Assembly (NCBI GenBank): GCA_964576715.1
Contig: CAZNWE010000005.1
Span: forward strand, 23,919 to 87,918
DNA from: SLRI01 sp964576715
GTDB taxonomy: Bacteria > Pseudomonadota > Alphaproteobacteria > Geminicoccales > Geminicoccaceae
Length of the DNA: 64,000 nucleotides
Reading direction: 5' to 3'
This document shows positions 1-9,483 of the stretch, piece after piece. The translations under genes were made by a program, and so were the position numbers. The notes under the pieces were generated by a model that saw nothing but the letters and a program-made list of their open reading frames with translations, ran no database searches and was not told the DNA's origin. Each line of letters opens with the position of its first letter. Position 1 is the stretch's first letter.

Positions 1-3000
1 CCGCAAGCCGAGCAGGGATCGCCTTCGTAGCCCTGGAGCCTGGCGATTTCCGCCTGCTGGCGGCGGCTGTCTCGTGCCATGGTTCGGCCGTCGCGGGCGA
101 GGCTGGTGAGCCCCCCTGCCCCGCTCAAGCCGGCGCCGGCATTGGCGGCCTTCATGGCGATCTCGTTCTCGGCGCCCTTGACCTCACCGTTGGCCCCACC
201 GGCGAGCAACCGCAGGTTGCCGCGGATGAAGCCGGATGATGCCAGCTGGGCCACCTGCTCGCCCATGTCGCCTTCCTTGGTACCTTCGCCGATGGCGTCG
301 TGGCGGAGGGCCTGGGGGTCGACATTGGCGAGGTCGGTGCGCTCCAGATAGGAGACGGCGAGCTCGCGGAAGATGTAGTCGAGGACCGAGGTCGCCATCT
401 TGATGGTGTCATTGCCCTGCACCACGCCCGACGGCTCGAAGCGGGTGAAGGAGAACGCCTCGACGAACTCCTCGAGCGGCACGCCGTATTGCAGGCCGAT
501 CGAGACGGAGATGGCGAAGCTGTTCATCAGCGAGCGGAAGGCGGCCCCTTCCTTGTGCATGTCGATAAAGATCTCGCCGAGCGAGCCGTCCTCGTACTCC
601 CCGGTCCGAAGGTAGAGCTTGTGGCCGCCGACGATGGCTTTTTGGGTATAGCCCTTGCGCCTGGAGGGCAGCTTGCGCCGACCCTCGACGAAGCGTTCGA
701 CGACGCGCTCGGTGACCTGGACGATCCGCTGGACCTGCGACTGCTCGATCGCGTCGTCGTCCTCGTCCTCGATGTCGTCGGCCAGCATCGACGAGAGCGG
801 CTGGCTGAGCTTGGAGCCGTCGCGGTAGAGGGCCAGGGCCTTCACGCCGAGCCGCCAGCCTTCGAGATAGGCTTCCCGGCAGTCCTCGACCGCGGCCGTC
901 GCCGGCATGTTGATGGTTTTCGAGATCGCCCCCGAGATGAAGGGCTGGGCGGCCGCCATCATCCGGATGTGCGCCGACGCCGACAGATAGCGCTTGCCGA
1001 CGCGGCCGCACGGGTTGGCGCAGTCGAAGACCGGCAGATGCTCGGGCTTGAGCTCCGGCGCCCCTTCGATGGTCATGGTGCCGCAGCAGAACGCGTTGGC
1101 CCGCTCGACCTCGTGCCGGCTGAAGCCTAGCGCCTGCAGCATGTCGAAGCGCATGTCGCCGAGCTGCGCCTCGGTGAGGCCGAGCACCTGCTTGCAGAAG
1201 GCATCGCCGAGGCTGTGCCGGTTGAAGGCGTAGCGAATATCGAAGGTGGTCGGCAGGCCGGCCTCGAGCTTCTTCAGGATCTCGGGGGTGAAGCCCTTGA
1301 CCTCGAGCTTGGCGTGGTCGATGCCGGGTGCGCCCTTGAGGGTGCCGTGGCCAACGGCGTAGCGGGTGATCGCCTCGATCTGGGTGCGGTCGTAGCCGAG
1401 GGTCTCGAGCGCCTGCGGCACCATGCGATTGATGATCTTGAAGAAGCCGCCGCCGGCCAGCTTCTTGAACTTGACGAGCGCGAAGTCCGGCTCGATGCCG
1501 GTGGTGTCGCAGTCCATGACGAGGCCGATGGTGCCGGTGGGGGCAATCACCGAGACCTGCGCATTCCTGACGCCATGCGCTTCGGCCATGGCGACGGCGT
1601 CGTCCCAGGCCTTGACCGCCGCCTCGAGCAGCTTCGGGTCCGGACAGTGGTGGTGGTCGAGCGGCACCGGCAAGGTGGCCAGTTCTTCGTAGCCGCGGGC
1701 CGAGCCGTGGGCGGCGCGGCGGTGGTTCCGGAGCACGCGCAGCGTCGACTCCCGGTTGGCCGGATAGCCCGGGAAGGCGCCGAGTTCGGCGGCGATCTCG
1801 GCCGATACCTTGTAGGCGATGCCGGTCATGAGGGCGGTGATCGCCCCGCAATAGGCGCGGCCCTGGTCGCTGTCGTAGGGAATGCCGGAGGCCATCAAGA
1901 GCCCACCGACATTGGCGTAGCCGAGGCCGAGCGTGCGGAACTTGTAGCTGAGTTCGGCGATCTTCTCGGCCGGGAACTGGGCCATCATCACCGAGATCTC
2001 GAGGACCAGCGTCCACAAGCGAACGGCGTGCGCGAACTCGGCGACCCGGAAGCTGCCGTCCTGGTTCTTGAACTGCATGAGGTTCAAGGACGCGAGGTTA
2101 CAGGCCGTGTCGTCGAGGAACATGTACTCGGAGCACGGGTTCGAAGCGTTGATGCGGCCATCCGCCGGGCAGGTGTGCCAGTCGTTGATGGTGGTGTCGT
2201 ACTGCACGCCCGGGTCGGCGCTGGCCCAGGCGGCGAAACAAATCTTGTCCCAAAGCGCCTTGGCCCGCACGGTCTTGGCGACCTCGCCGGTGCGCCGGGC
2301 GGTGAGCGGCCATTCGCGGTCCTGCTGGACGGCCTGGAAGAAGGGATCGCTGATCCTGACCGAGTTGTTCGAGTTCTGGCCGGAGACGGTGAGATAGGCG
2401 TTGCTGTCCCAGTCGGCGTCGTAGACCGGGATCTCGACGCCCTTATAGCCCTGCCGGGCCAGGAGGATCGCCTGCTGGATCGCGCCCTCGGGCAGCATCG
2501 CCTTTCTCGCCGCCCTGACGGCGAGCTTCAGGGCCGGGTTGGTCTTGGGGTCGAAGCGCTCGGCCGTGGCGACGTCGGCCGCACCGTTGCCGGCGTCGCT
2601 GTGGCAGGCGCCGATGATCGCGTTGGCATGGCGGGCGAGGAGCTTCGAGCCGGCGACCAGGGCCGCCACCTTCTGCTCCTCGGTCACCTTCCAATCGATG
2701 AAGGCCTCGATATCCGGGTGGTCGACATCGACGATGACCATCTTGGCGGCGCGCCTGGTGGTCCCGCCGGACTTGATCGCACCGGCGGCACGGTCGCCGA
2801 TCTTGAGGAACGACATCAGGCCCGAGGACTTGCCGCCACCCGAGAGGCGCTCGCCCTCGGCCCGGAGGTTCGAGAAGTTGGTGCCGGTGCCGGAGCCGTA
2901 CTTGAACAGCCGGGCTTCCCTGACCCAGAGGTCCATGATGCCGCCGTCGTTGACCAGATCGTCCTGGATCGACTGGATGAAGCAGGCGTGCGGCTGCGGC

Positions 3001-3578
3001 CGCTCGTAGGCCGAGGTCGAGGCGATGACCGTGCCGGTGGTCTCGTCGACGTGGAAGTGGCCTTGCGCCGGGCCATCGATGCCATAGGCCCAGTGGAGCC
3101 CGGTATTGAACCATTGCGGCGAGTTGGGTGCCGCCATTTGCCTGGCCAGCATGGCCCGCATTTCGTCGAAGAAGGCCCGGGCATCTTCCTCGGCGGAGAA
3201 GTAGCGGCCCTTCCAGCCCCAGTAGGTCCAGGCCCCGGCGAGCCGATCGAAGACCTGCTGTGCCTTGGTTTCGCTGCCGTAGCGCTCGGCCTCGGGCAGC
3301 TTCGCCAAGGCCGTCTCGTCGGCGATCCGACGGCAGAGCCAGGCGGGCACGCCCTTTTCCTTGACCGGCTTCAGCTTCGCCGGGACCCCGGCCTTGCGGA
3401 AATATTTCTGCGCCAGGACGTCGACCGCGACCTGCGACCAGCCGGCCGGCACTTCGACGGCGTCGAGGGCGAACACCACCGAGCCGTCCGGGTTGCGAAT
3501 TTCGCTCGACGCCGAACGGAAGGCGATCGCCGCATAGGGCGATGCGCCAAACTCGGTAAAGGCACGCTCAATCTTCAT
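1..3578 (-). CDS. nrdJ: Adenosylcobalamin-dependent (class II) ribonucleoside-diphosphate reductase, C-terminus cut by window edge
   Basis: Reduces ribonucleotides to deoxyribonucleotides with a 5'-deoxyadenosyl radical from coenzyme B12, in the cytosol. About 1192 codons are open, from [11 protein letters not shown] at 3578 to [11 protein letters not shown] at the window edge; the last part matches the start of the Cys-rich tail of long NrdJ proteins, so only a few tens of residues should be missing. Visible family landmarks are [42 protein letters not shown] and [20 protein letters not shown]. The ATG at 3578 has a GGAG-type Shine-Dalgarno about 10 bases upstream (3589-3594 on the plus strand) and fits the family N-terminus. 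No class I or III reductase is present in the window. The promoter region carries a LexA box and, further upstream, NrdR-like boxes. Confidence 0.96.
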   Translation of the reverse strand, partial: MKIERAFTEFGASPYAAIAFRSASSEIRNPDGSVVFALDAVEVPAGWSQVAVDVLAQKYFRKAGVPAKLKPVKEKGVPAWLCRRIADETALAKLPEAERYGSETKAQQVFDRLAGAWTYWGWKGRYFSAEEDARAFFDEMRAMLARQMAAPNSPQWFNTGLHWAYGIDGPAQGHFHVDETTGTVIASTSAYERPQPHACFIQSIQDDLVNDGGIMDLWVREARLFKYGSGTGTNFSNLRAEGERLSGGGKSSGLMSFLKIGDRAAGAIKSGGTTRRAAKMVIVDVDHPDIEAFIDWKVTEEQKVAALVAGSKLLARHANAIIGACHSDAGNGAADVATAERFDPKTNPALKLAVRAARKAMLPEGAIQQAILLARQGYKGVEIPVYDADWDSNAYLTVSGQNSNNSVRISDPFFQAVQQDREWPLTARRTGEVAKTVRAKALWDKICFAAWASADPGVQYDTTINDWHTCPADGRINASNPCSEYMFLDDTACNLASLNLMQFKNQDGSFRVAEFAHAVRLWTLVLEISVMMAQFPAEKIAELSYKFRTLGLGYANVGGLLMASGIPYDSDQGRAYCGAITALMTGIAYKVSAEIAAELGAFPGYPANRESTLRVLRNHRRAAHGSARGYEELATLPVPLDHHHCPDPKLLEAAVKAWDDAVAMAEAHGVRNAQVSVIAPTGTIGLVMDCDTTGIEPDFALVKFKKLAGGGFFKIINRMVPQALETLGYDRTQIEAITRYAVGHGTLKGAPGIDHAKLEVKGFTPEILKKLEAGLPTTFDIRYAFNRHSLGDAFCKQVLGLTEAQLGDMRFDMLQALGFSRHEVERANAFCCGTMTIEGAPELKPEHLPVFDCANPCGRVGKRYLSASAHIRMMAAAQPFISGAISKTINMPATAAVEDCREAYLEGWRLGVKALALYRDGSKLSQPLSSMLADDIEDEDDDAIEQSQVQRIVQVTERVVERFVEGRRKLPSRRKGYTQKAIVGGHKLYLRTGEYEDGSLGEIFIDMHKEGAAFRSLMNSFAISVSIGLQYGVPLEEFVEAFSFTRFEPSGVVQGNDTIKMATSVLDYIFRELAVSYLERTDLANVDPQALRHDAIGEGTKEGDMGEQVAQLASSGFIRGNLRLLAGGANGEVKGAENEIAMKAANAGAGLSGAGGLTSLARDGRTMARDSRRQQAEIARLQGYEGDPCSAC

Positions 3579-3605
3579 CGACACCGATCTCCTCGTCGCT
3601 GCAAG

Positions 3606-3633
3606 ACTAGAATGTTCTGGTCTTGTTCGTCAA
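3606..3633 (-). promoter_or_regulatory. nrdJ promoter with embedded LexA box (GTTC-N7-GTTC)
   Basis: On the minus strand TTGACG (3633-3628) and TCTAGT (3611-3606) are separated by 16 bases, a good sigma70-like -35/-10 pair placing the start near 3600, about 20 bases ahead of the nrdJ ATG. On the plus strand GTTC at 3614-3617 and GTTC at 3625-3628 are separated by exactly seven bases (TGGTCTT). This is the direct-repeat operator known for alphaproteobacterial LexA, and here it fills the spacer and touches the -35. The inference is that nrdJ is repressed by LexA and induced by DNA damage. Confidence 0.7.
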
Positions 3634-3876
3634 AGCCGTTGGTCACGTTCCGTTCGGTCGGCGCCCGGTCGGGGCTGGGCTCGACGATCAGCGTCGGATG
3701 ATCCCGCGATCACTCAACGATCAGTTTAGAGCCGCCCGCCACAAATCTCAACACCAACTCGCGCTCCCGCCGGCGAAGCGGCCGGACGAATCTCGCCGCC
3801 CAGCCACCGCTGGCGCCGCACCGCGCCCCGCCGCCTCGAGCCGAACCATCACGATCCGAAGCAGGTAGCGACGCAT

Positions 3877-3923
3877 TCTCTAGATATACGACAACTACCC
3901 GGCGTCACAACAACATATTGTGT
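3877..3923 (-). promoter_or_regulatory. Probable pair of NrdR boxes upstream of nrdJ
   Basis: Read on the minus strand, the segment 3923-3908 is ACACAATATGTTGTTG, matching 13 of 16 positions of the NrdR consensus ACACWATATATWGTGT. A weaker copy (TCTCTAGATATACGAC on the plus strand, 9 of 16) starts at 3877, exactly 31 bases away; paired NrdR boxes are normally about three helical turns apart. They lie roughly 245 bases upstream of the promoter at 3606-3633, so they may serve a second distal nrdJ promoter. The strong box is convincing; the weak one rests mainly on its spacing. Confidence 0.55.
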
Positions 3924-4241
3924 TTTCCACAGACGATCGGCAAAGCCGCCGAGAACTGTTGCGAGCGCGCCATGGCGGTGGCCGCTCTACCGACGGGGCT
4001 GCAGCTCTAGCGCCCCTCAACCGCACTCAACGCTTGGCTGATGCGCAACCTCGCTCAGCCGCGCTCAGGCAGCGCCCGGCGCGACTTCGGCCCGCTGTGC
4101 ACAAAGCGTCCCTGCTGTGGATAAGTGGCGGGTGATGTTGCCGCCGAGTTCTGCTAAGGCCCCATCAATTGAATCAGCAAGACTCAGCCGGCGGACTTTT
4201 CCCGGTTATCCACAAGCCGGTCTTTTCCCCGGTTATCCACA
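3923..4241. promoter_or_regulatory. Cluster of DnaA boxes (candidate origin-like or DnaA-regulated region)
   Basis: Perfect TTATCCACA boxes occur at 4206-4214 and 4233-4241 (plus) and at 4116-4124 (minus). TTTTCCACA, which fits TTWTNCACA, is at 3923-3931, and a one-mismatch TTGTGCACA is at 4096-4104 (minus). The two plus boxes sit in a near-perfect direct repeat (4196-4215 and 4222-4242). The AT-richer stretch CATCAATTGAATCAGCAAG lies between the box groups. No gene is visible in 3634-4380. DnaA is known to act at nrd promoters in other bacteria, so this may be a regulatory cluster or a replication-origin element; sequence alone does not decide. Confidence 0.55.
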
Positions 4242-4392
4242 ACCCCGGGCGCGATGGCCTTGCCGCTGGACGGTGGCGCTTCGCCGGTCCATAACGCTCG
4301 CGGCGTCCGGCGCCTCGCCGACGGCAGCCAGGACGCCGGACCATCACCGCCTTTGCTCGACGACCAGGGCCCGACGATCAGGAGTGCTTCGC

Positions 4393-4782
4393 TTGTCCGT
4401 GTTGAAATGGCTGACGCAAAACCGCCTGGGCACCCACCTCTTCACCTGGCGCCGCGGCGAGAAGGTCGGCGAGGACGAACTCGGCAACGTCTACTATCGC
4501 GAGCGCGGCCACACCGGCGACTGGCGGCTGGAGCGTCGCTGGGTCGTCTATGCCGGGGACGGCGAGATCGAGGCGAGCACCGTGACGCCCGGCTGGAACG
4601 CCTGGCTGCACAAGAATCGGGAGAAGGCACCGTCGGAGGAGCCGTTCAAGGAGCGGTTCTGGGAGAAGGCGCATGTGCCGAATCTCTCCGGCACCGCTGG
4701 CGCCTACGTGCCGCCCGGCCACGAGACGCGCGGCGGCCGCCGCGATCGGGCGACCGGCGATTACGAGGCGTGGCGCCCCTGA
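4393..4782 (+). CDS. NDUFA12-family NADH:ubiquinone oxidoreductase subunit
   Basis: Homologue of the 17.2-kDa accessory subunit of complex I; alphaproteobacteria carry it as a single small gene away from the nuo operon. The 129-residue product LSVLKWLTQNRLGTHLFTW carries the family core in GNVYYRERG and RRWVVYAGDGEIEASTVTPGWNAWLH and ends in GDYEAWRP. I chose the TTG at 4393 because AGGAG at 4380-4384 is eight bases upstream; GTG 4399 and TTG 4402 are alternatives. It is transcribed away from nrdJ, downstream of the DnaA-box cluster. Confidence 0.88.
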   Translation: MSVLKWLTQNRLGTHLFTWRRGEKVGEDELGNVYYRERGHTGDWRLERRWVVYAGDGEIEASTVTPGWNAWLHKNREKAPSEEPFKERFWEKAHVPNLSGTAGAYVPPGHETRGGRRDRATGDYEAWRP

Positions 4783-4810
4783 GCAGGCACTGAGCCGAGT
4801 GAGCCGGGCC

Positions 4811-5236
4811 TCAATCCGGTTGATCGGCTGTGGACAACGCTTCGGAAAACCCCCAGATCCGCGGGCTGGCGAGCTCGAGGCTGTTGCCGGCGGGGTCGCG
4901 AAAGTAGAACGATCGGCCGCCCTTCGGCCACGCCTGCCACTGCTCGATCGCGACACCGTGGGCCGCGAGATGCCGCGCCCAGGGCTCGAGCTCGGCGTCG
5001 GGCACGGCGAGGCAAAGATGGCCGGGCCCGTGCGCGCCATGCGCCGGCACGGCACGGGCGCGGCGCGCCGCCTGTGGCTCGAACAACAGCAGCATCTGTT
5101 GCTGCAGCCGGAAGAAGACGAAGACGTCGGGCTGCCGGCTTACCTCCTCGAGACCCAGTACCTGGCCGTAGAATGCAGCGGCGGCCGCGAGGTCATCGAC
5201 ATAGAGGACGGTTTCCAGGATCGCGCGCAACGGCAT
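4811..5236 (-). CDS. VOC (glyoxalase/bleomycin resistance fold) family protein
   Basis: 141 residues with one betaalphabetabetabeta pair: N-terminal ILETVLYVDDLAAAAAFYG and C-terminal GRSFYFRDPAGNSLELASP, the standard two halves of a small VOC metalloprotein. Expected metal-site residues (GHLCLAVPD His and the NSLELA Glu) are present. The ATG at 5236 follows GAGGGAG. The substrate cannot be told. Its stop lies 28 bases from the convergent NDUFA12-family gene. A TTGTCCACA DnaA-like box (4829-4837) falls inside the 3' end and is probably incidental. Confidence 0.85.
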   Translation of the reverse strand: MPLRAILETVLYVDDLAAAAAFYGQVLGLEEVSRQPDVFVFFRLQQQMLLLFEPQAARRARAVPAHGAHGPGHLCLAVPDAELEPWARHLAAHGVAIEQWQAWPKGGRSFYFRDPAGNSLELASPRIWGFSEALSTADQPD

Positions 5237-5615
5237 CGCGCCACTCCCTCGGGTTGCGGCCGTGCCCAGGTGCCATCGCCCGTGGGCCGATGCATCTTCA
5301 AGGCGGCGACCCGACGACGACGCCGCGCCGAGCCGAGACGTCGGGGCGGTGCCCGGACCAGGTTTCCAGCACCGACGTCGGGGCGCCCAGCGCCACTCGG
5401 TGGCACGAGGCTTAGACCAGCGGTGAGGGTAGCGCTGCAGGGCGTGCTGCACCAGTTCCGTCACTGCACCAGGCCGGCAGGGTAACGGACAAGCGGCGCC
5501 GGCCGGACCCAAACAAGGCCGCCGCTCGACCGCCGCAGCCGGCCTCAGCGCTGCCAACGGTCGGCCCAGCCACAGATTGACGGTACCCCGCGGCCCCATT
5601 AAGTACCGAGCTAAC
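5237..5615. other. Intergenic stretch with no recognisable gene
   Basis: About 380 bases between the VOC gene and tRNA-Ser. All open frames here have atypical composition and no recognisable protein motif. The last 40 bases before the tRNA should hold its promoter, but I see no clear -35/-10 pair. Confidence 0.5.
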
Positions 5616-5708
5616 GGAGACGTGGCCGAGTGGCTGAAGGCGGCGGTTTGCTAAACCGTTATGCAGGGTGAACCTGTATCGGGGGTTCGAATCCCCCCGT
5701 CTCCGCCA
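5616..5708 (+). tRNA. tRNA-Ser(GCT), CCA encoded
   Basis: Acceptor stem GGAGACG (5616-5622) pairs with CGTCTCC (5698-5704), followed by G and an encoded CCA (5706-5708). The anticodon loop TTTGCTAAA gives anticodon GCT at 5650-5652. A long variable arm and the T-arm GGTTCGAATCC identify a class II serine tRNA that reads AGC/AGU. Confidence 0.97.
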
Positions 5709-5857
5709 GCTGCCCCTGCGGGATGCGGCTTCTGGTTCGGCTGTGGCCGGCGCGCTTGCAACGGCGGTCGCGTCGTGGCGGCCGACCTGCGGCCAACGCA
5801 AGCCGGACGCGATCCGCACACGCCGGGCGCTCCGGTCCGCAAGCTGCCCGGGTGACG

Positions 5858-6658
5858 CTAGAGCACGACCAGCAGCGGTCGGTGATCGGACACCTCCGGA
5901 TCGTCGATCACGCAAAAGTCGCGCACCGCCTCGTCGCGGTCGATCAGCATGTAGTCGGCGTATTTGCCCGGCTTCGGGTAATGCGAGGTTCTGGTGCTGG
6001 TGAACCCGGCAGCGGTCACCAGCTCGACCATGCCGGCGGCTTGCAGGATGCGCAGCGTCTCACTGTCGGGCTCGACGTTGAAGTCGCCGCAGAGCAGTGT
6101 CAGGTCGCCGGGCTGCGACAGTCGTTGCGACATGTCGAGCAGCCGACGGGCCTGTGCCGCCCGCTCGGGCGTGTCCTGCTTGCCGTGGAGATCGCGCAGC
6201 CCGTGCATGTGGGTGATGCAGACCGGCCGACCGCGCGTATCGTCGAAGACGCGGATCCCGTGGGCGTTGCGGCAGCGGGGGTGATCGCCGTAGCCGGCCG
6301 CGGAGTAGTCCTTGTGGACGAAGCCCTGCACCTGGCCGATGATCGGCAGCGAGCCGTGGACGAAGGTCGCGAGCCCCCACTGCGACGGCACGGCTGCGCC
6401 ATCGTCCCAGAGGACACCTCGCGCCGCCGGGCAGAAGATCGCCGTGTGCTCGGGCAGCAGGCGGCCGACGTCGCGGAAAAAGTTGGCCCGCTGCGGCAAG
6501 ACATGATCGCCATCACGGTAGGTGAGCCAGTCCCGGTCGGTTGCCGGGCTGTGGATGACCTCCTGAAGGCAGAGCACAGAAGGTGCCGTCGCCGCGATGA
6601 AGGGTGCCAGTTCCGCCCAGAGCCTGCCGCCCCAGCCGTTCAGGCACATCACCCGCAT
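5858..6658 (-). CDS. Endonuclease/exonuclease/phosphatase (EEP) family protein
   Basis: 266 residues, no signal peptide. The EEP catalytic series is complete: MRVMCLNGWGG at the start, the metal-binding Glu in VLCLQEV, the His in ITHMHGL, LLCGDFNVEPDSE in the middle and DPEVSDHRPLLVVL at the extreme C-terminus. Such enzymes cut phosphodiesters in nucleic acids, phosphoinositides or nucleotides; this one cannot be assigned a substrate. It follows the methyltransferase gene by 128 bases that contain an imperfect GC-rich hairpin (about 6758-6785). Confidence 0.9.
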   Translation of the reverse strand: MRVMCLNGWGGRLWAELAPFIAATAPSVLCLQEVIHSPATDRDWLTYRDGDHVLPQRANFFRDVGRLLPEHTAIFCPAARGVLWDDGAAVPSQWGLATFVHGSLPIIGQVQGFVHKDYSAAGYGDHPRCRNAHGIRVFDDTRGRPVCITHMHGLRDLHGKQDTPERAAQARRLLDMSQRLSQPGDLTLLCGDFNVEPDSETLRILQAAGMVELVTAAGFTSTRTSHYPKPGKYADYMLIDRDEAVRDFCVIDDPEVSDHRPLLVVL

Positions 6659-6786
6659 GCTCGTCCCCCTCGTCCTCCGGCCGCCTCCCTGTCACACCAC
6701 TCGGTGGCAGCCGGTTCTCCGTGCCTGTGGCTTTGCGACTGCTGTACCATCCGCCCGGCAGCGGCGCCCGAGGGGCGCTTGCCGCT

Positions 6787-7542
6787 TCAGTCCGCCCCCT
6801 TTTTGGCGATGTAGTAGCCGTAGCCGACGTAATCCTTGTAACGCTCATAGAGCGCGATCTCGTGTCGCTCGGCGGCGACGACGGCCTGCGCCGCGTCCGA
6901 GTTGCCATGCGCCGCCAGAAAGCCGGCGAACCGCCGCTCCATCGGCCGGTAGTAGTTGTCGAGCCAGCACCGCTCGGGCAGCACGAAATAGCCCAGGGGT
7001 GAGAACCCGTGCCGCTCGAGAACCGCGAGCTTCGCCGCTGCCGTATCGACCTCGCCGTACGCGTTGTCCCAGTGGTCCTGCAACGCCGCGGGCCGCGCCC
7101 GCGTCAGCCAGGTGATCTCGGAGAGGGCGAGGATGCCGCCCGGCTTCAGGTATGGTCGCCATGCTGCGACACCGGCGGCGAAGCCCAAGTTGTAAATGGC
7201 CCCCTCCGACCAGATCGCGTCGAACTCCGCCGCGTCGAAAGGCAGCGCGTCCATCGATGCCGTACGTGTCTCGATCCGGTTCGCGACCCCGGCACGTAGG
7301 GCGTCGGCTTCCAGTCTGGCGAGGAACGCCGGGAACAGATCGACGGCCGTGATCCGCGCGTCGAGATGCTGCGCCAGCACCAGCGTCGCGGCACCGGAGC
7401 CGCAGCCGATGTCGGCGATCTTCAGGTCCTCGGCCGCGTCCAGGCCAGATAGCGTGATCGACAACCGGGTCTCGGCGGCGCCGCCCGGGCCCTGCCGGGC
7501 CGCATCCTTGTGCAGATCGATGAGCAGCTGAAGCTCGTCCAT
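6787..7542 (-). CDS. Class I SAM-dependent methyltransferase
   Basis: 251 residues. Motif I IADIGCGSGAATLVLA (about residues 41-56) binds the methionine part of SAM, TAVDLFP ends beta-2 with the ribose-binding Asp, and WSEGAIYNLGF and LKPGGILALSE follow in the usual order. The C-terminal part with aromatic-rich YERYKDYVGYGYYIAKK has no assignable specificity. It resembles ubiquinone/sterol-type small-molecule methyltransferases in layout only. It lies 55 bases downstream of the antiporter gene on the same strand. Confidence 0.88.
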   Translation of the reverse strand: MDELQLLIDLHKDAARQGPGGAAETRLSITLSGLDAAEDLKIADIGCGSGAATLVLAQHLDARITAVDLFPAFLARLEADALRAGVANRIETRTASMDALPFDAAEFDAIWSEGAIYNLGFAAGVAAWRPYLKPGGILALSEITWLTRARPAALQDHWDNAYGEVDTAAAKLAVLERHGFSPLGYFVLPERCWLDNYYRPMERRFAGFLAAHGNSDAAQAVVAAERHEIALYERYKDYVGYGYYIAKKGAD

Positions 7543-7597
7543 GGCGGGTTCACCTTCAAGTCGGAAGCCGGTGGCCTTGCGGCCAGCTGATGGATGC

Positions 7598-9364
7598 TCA
7601 GCGGGGGACAGCGAAGGCCGGGGTTTCCGGCAGCGGGGTCGGCAACTCGGCCAGGCGCTGCTGGTCGATCAGCCGGTTGACCACGTCCTCGGCAAAGCCG
7701 AAGCCGACGAGCACCCGGCCCCCGAGCTGCAAGCTCGCCTCGATCGCCTCCGGCACGGCGATCGTGGCACCGGCCCGGGCCAGCCGCTCGGCCTGCGCGG
7801 CGTCGCGGGCCCGGGCGTAGATCGGCAGGTCGGCAAAGAGGCCGCGGACCTCCTGCACGATCTTCTCGACCGCGTTGGCGTCGTCCATGGTGACGACCAC
7901 GGCGGCCGCGGTTTCGGCGCGCGCCCGGGCGAGAATGTCGAGGCGCGAGGCGTCGCCGAAGAAGATCGGCCGCCCGGCCTGGCGCGCTTCGTGCACCGTC
8001 GACGGATCCGCGTCGACGGCGATATACGGGATCTGCTGCTGCTCCAGCATCTCTGCCAGGGTGCGTCCGACCCGGCCGAAGCCGGCGAGCACGACATGGC
8101 CCTCGAGACCGTCCGTTGGCACCGCCTGGTCGCTCTCGTCCGGCGGACCGACCGCTCCCTCGAGCAGCCTCGCGAGCCGGCTCGCGAAGCTCGCGACGAA
8201 CGGTGTCACCAGCATGCTGAGCCCGGCGACGATCAGCATGAACTGGCCGACCTCGCCACCGACCAGCCCGAGGGTCATGGCGAGGCCGACGACGATGAAG
8301 GCGAACTCGCCGCCCTGGCCGAGCAGCAGGCCGGCCTCGAGCGAGGTGTGGCGCGGCAGGCCGAAGGCGAGGCACAGGCTCGCGGTAACCGTCGACTTGA
8401 TGAGGAACAGGCCGACAACGGACGCGATAATCCAAAAGGGCTCGGCGGCGATCAGCCGATAGTCGATGCCCATGCCGACCGAAATGAAGAACAGGCCGAG
8501 CATCAACCCCTTGAACGGCTCGATGTCGACCTCGACCTCGTGCCGGTATTCGGTCTCGGCGAGCAGCAGGCCGGCGAGGAAGGCGCCGAGCGCCATCGAC
8601 AGGCCGGCGAGCCCGGTGATGGTCGAGGTGCCGATGACGGTGAGCAGGATCGCCGCCATGAACATCTCGGGGCTCTTGGTCTGCGCCACGAGGCGCATCA
8701 GCGGGCGCAGCAAGAGGCTGCCACCGAGATAGACGCCGGCGATGACGACGACGGCCTTGCCGAGTGCCACCGCCAGATCGAGGCCGACATTGCCGCCGAC
8801 CTTGGCACCCAGCACGCCGACGATGAAGAGAATCGGGACGACCGCGAGGTCCTGCATCAAGAGAATCGAGAAGCTGGAGCGGCCGACCTGCGTGCCGAGG
8901 CGGCGCTGCTCGATCAATAGTTGCATGACGATGGCGGTGGACGACAAGGCGAGGCAGGCACCCAGGACGATCGACGCCGCGGGCGAATTGCCGAACTCCC
9001 AGGCGACGAAGGCGATGATCGTGCCGGTGACCAGGATCTGCAGCGAGCCCAGGCCGAAGACGAGGCGGCGCATCGACCACAGCCGCTCGATCGAGAGCTC
9101 GAGGCCGATCATAAAGAGGAGGAAGATGACGCCGAGTTCGGCCAGCTGCTGCACGCCATGCACGTCGCTGATCACGGCATAGCCGAGCCACGGCCACCGG
9201 TCGGCCAACAGGCCGAGGCCGTAGGGGCCGATCACCGCGCCGACGATCAGGTAGCCGAGGACCGGGCTGACTTTGAGCCGATGCATGATCGGCACCACGA
9301 CGCCGGTAGCGATCAGGAAGACCACGATCTCGCGCAGGTAGGGGATGTGGACCTGGTCTTCCAA
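7598..9364 (-). CDS. CPA2-family cation/proton antiporter with RCK (TrkA-N) domain, KefB/KefC-like
   Basis: 588 residues. The first about 390 form a 12-13 helix Na+/H+-exchanger domain with KVSPVLGYLIVGAVIGPYGLG, LGVIFLLFMIGLELS and the ion-site region SSFSILLMQDLAVVPIL. Residues about 415-540 form a Rossmann RCK domain beginning HVVLAGFGRVGRTLAEML. It should exchange K+ or Na+ for H+ at the inner membrane, gated by nucleotide binding. No KefF/G partner is adjacent. The first codon is TTG (9364) with GAGGTG close upstream; an ATG start is not available near the family N-terminus. Confidence 0.93.
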   Translation of the reverse strand: MEDQVHIPYLREIVVFLIATGVVVPIMHRLKVSPVLGYLIVGAVIGPYGLGLLADRWPWLGYAVISDVHGVQQLAELGVIFLLFMIGLELSIERLWSMRRLVFGLGSLQILVTGTIIAFVAWEFGNSPAASIVLGACLALSSTAIVMQLLIEQRRLGTQVGRSSFSILLMQDLAVVPILFIVGVLGAKVGGNVGLDLAVALGKAVVVIAGVYLGGSLLLRPLMRLVAQTKSPEMFMAAILLTVIGTSTITGLAGLSMALGAFLAGLLLAETEYRHEVEVDIEPFKGLMLGLFFISVGMGIDYRLIAAEPFWIIASVVGLFLIKSTVTASLCLAFGLPRHTSLEAGLLLGQGGEFAFIVVGLAMTLGLVGGEVGQFMLIVAGLSMLVTPFVASFASRLARLLEGAVGPPDESDQAVPTDGLEGHVVLAGFGRVGRTLAEMLEQQQIPYIAVDADPSTVHEARQAGRPIFFGDASRLDILARARAETAAAVVVTMDDANAVEKIVQEVRGLFADLPIYARARDAAQAERLARAGATIAVPEAIEASLQLGGRVLVGFGFAEDVVNRLIDQQRLAELPTPLPETPAFAVPR

Positions 9365-9483
9365 GCGGCACCTCGCCCCGTTGGTCGCAGAATTGGCATC
9401 GACGACGTCGGTTTAGCCAGCATCGGCGACAAAGACGAGACGTTTCGCCGTCACGGCGGGGCGACGCCGGTTGCGGTGCGGCG

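Noticed and set aside
1215..3701. Long plus-strand open frame opposite nrdJ
   Set aside because: It is the antisense shadow of a well-conserved reductase gene; its composition is Arg/Gly/Asp-rich with no protein motif, as expected in high-GC DNA.
3579..3876. Cobalamin riboswitch in the nrdJ leader
   Set aside because: No B12-box-like sequence or the conserved core was found on the minus strand, and the proximal promoter leaves only about 22 bases of leader.
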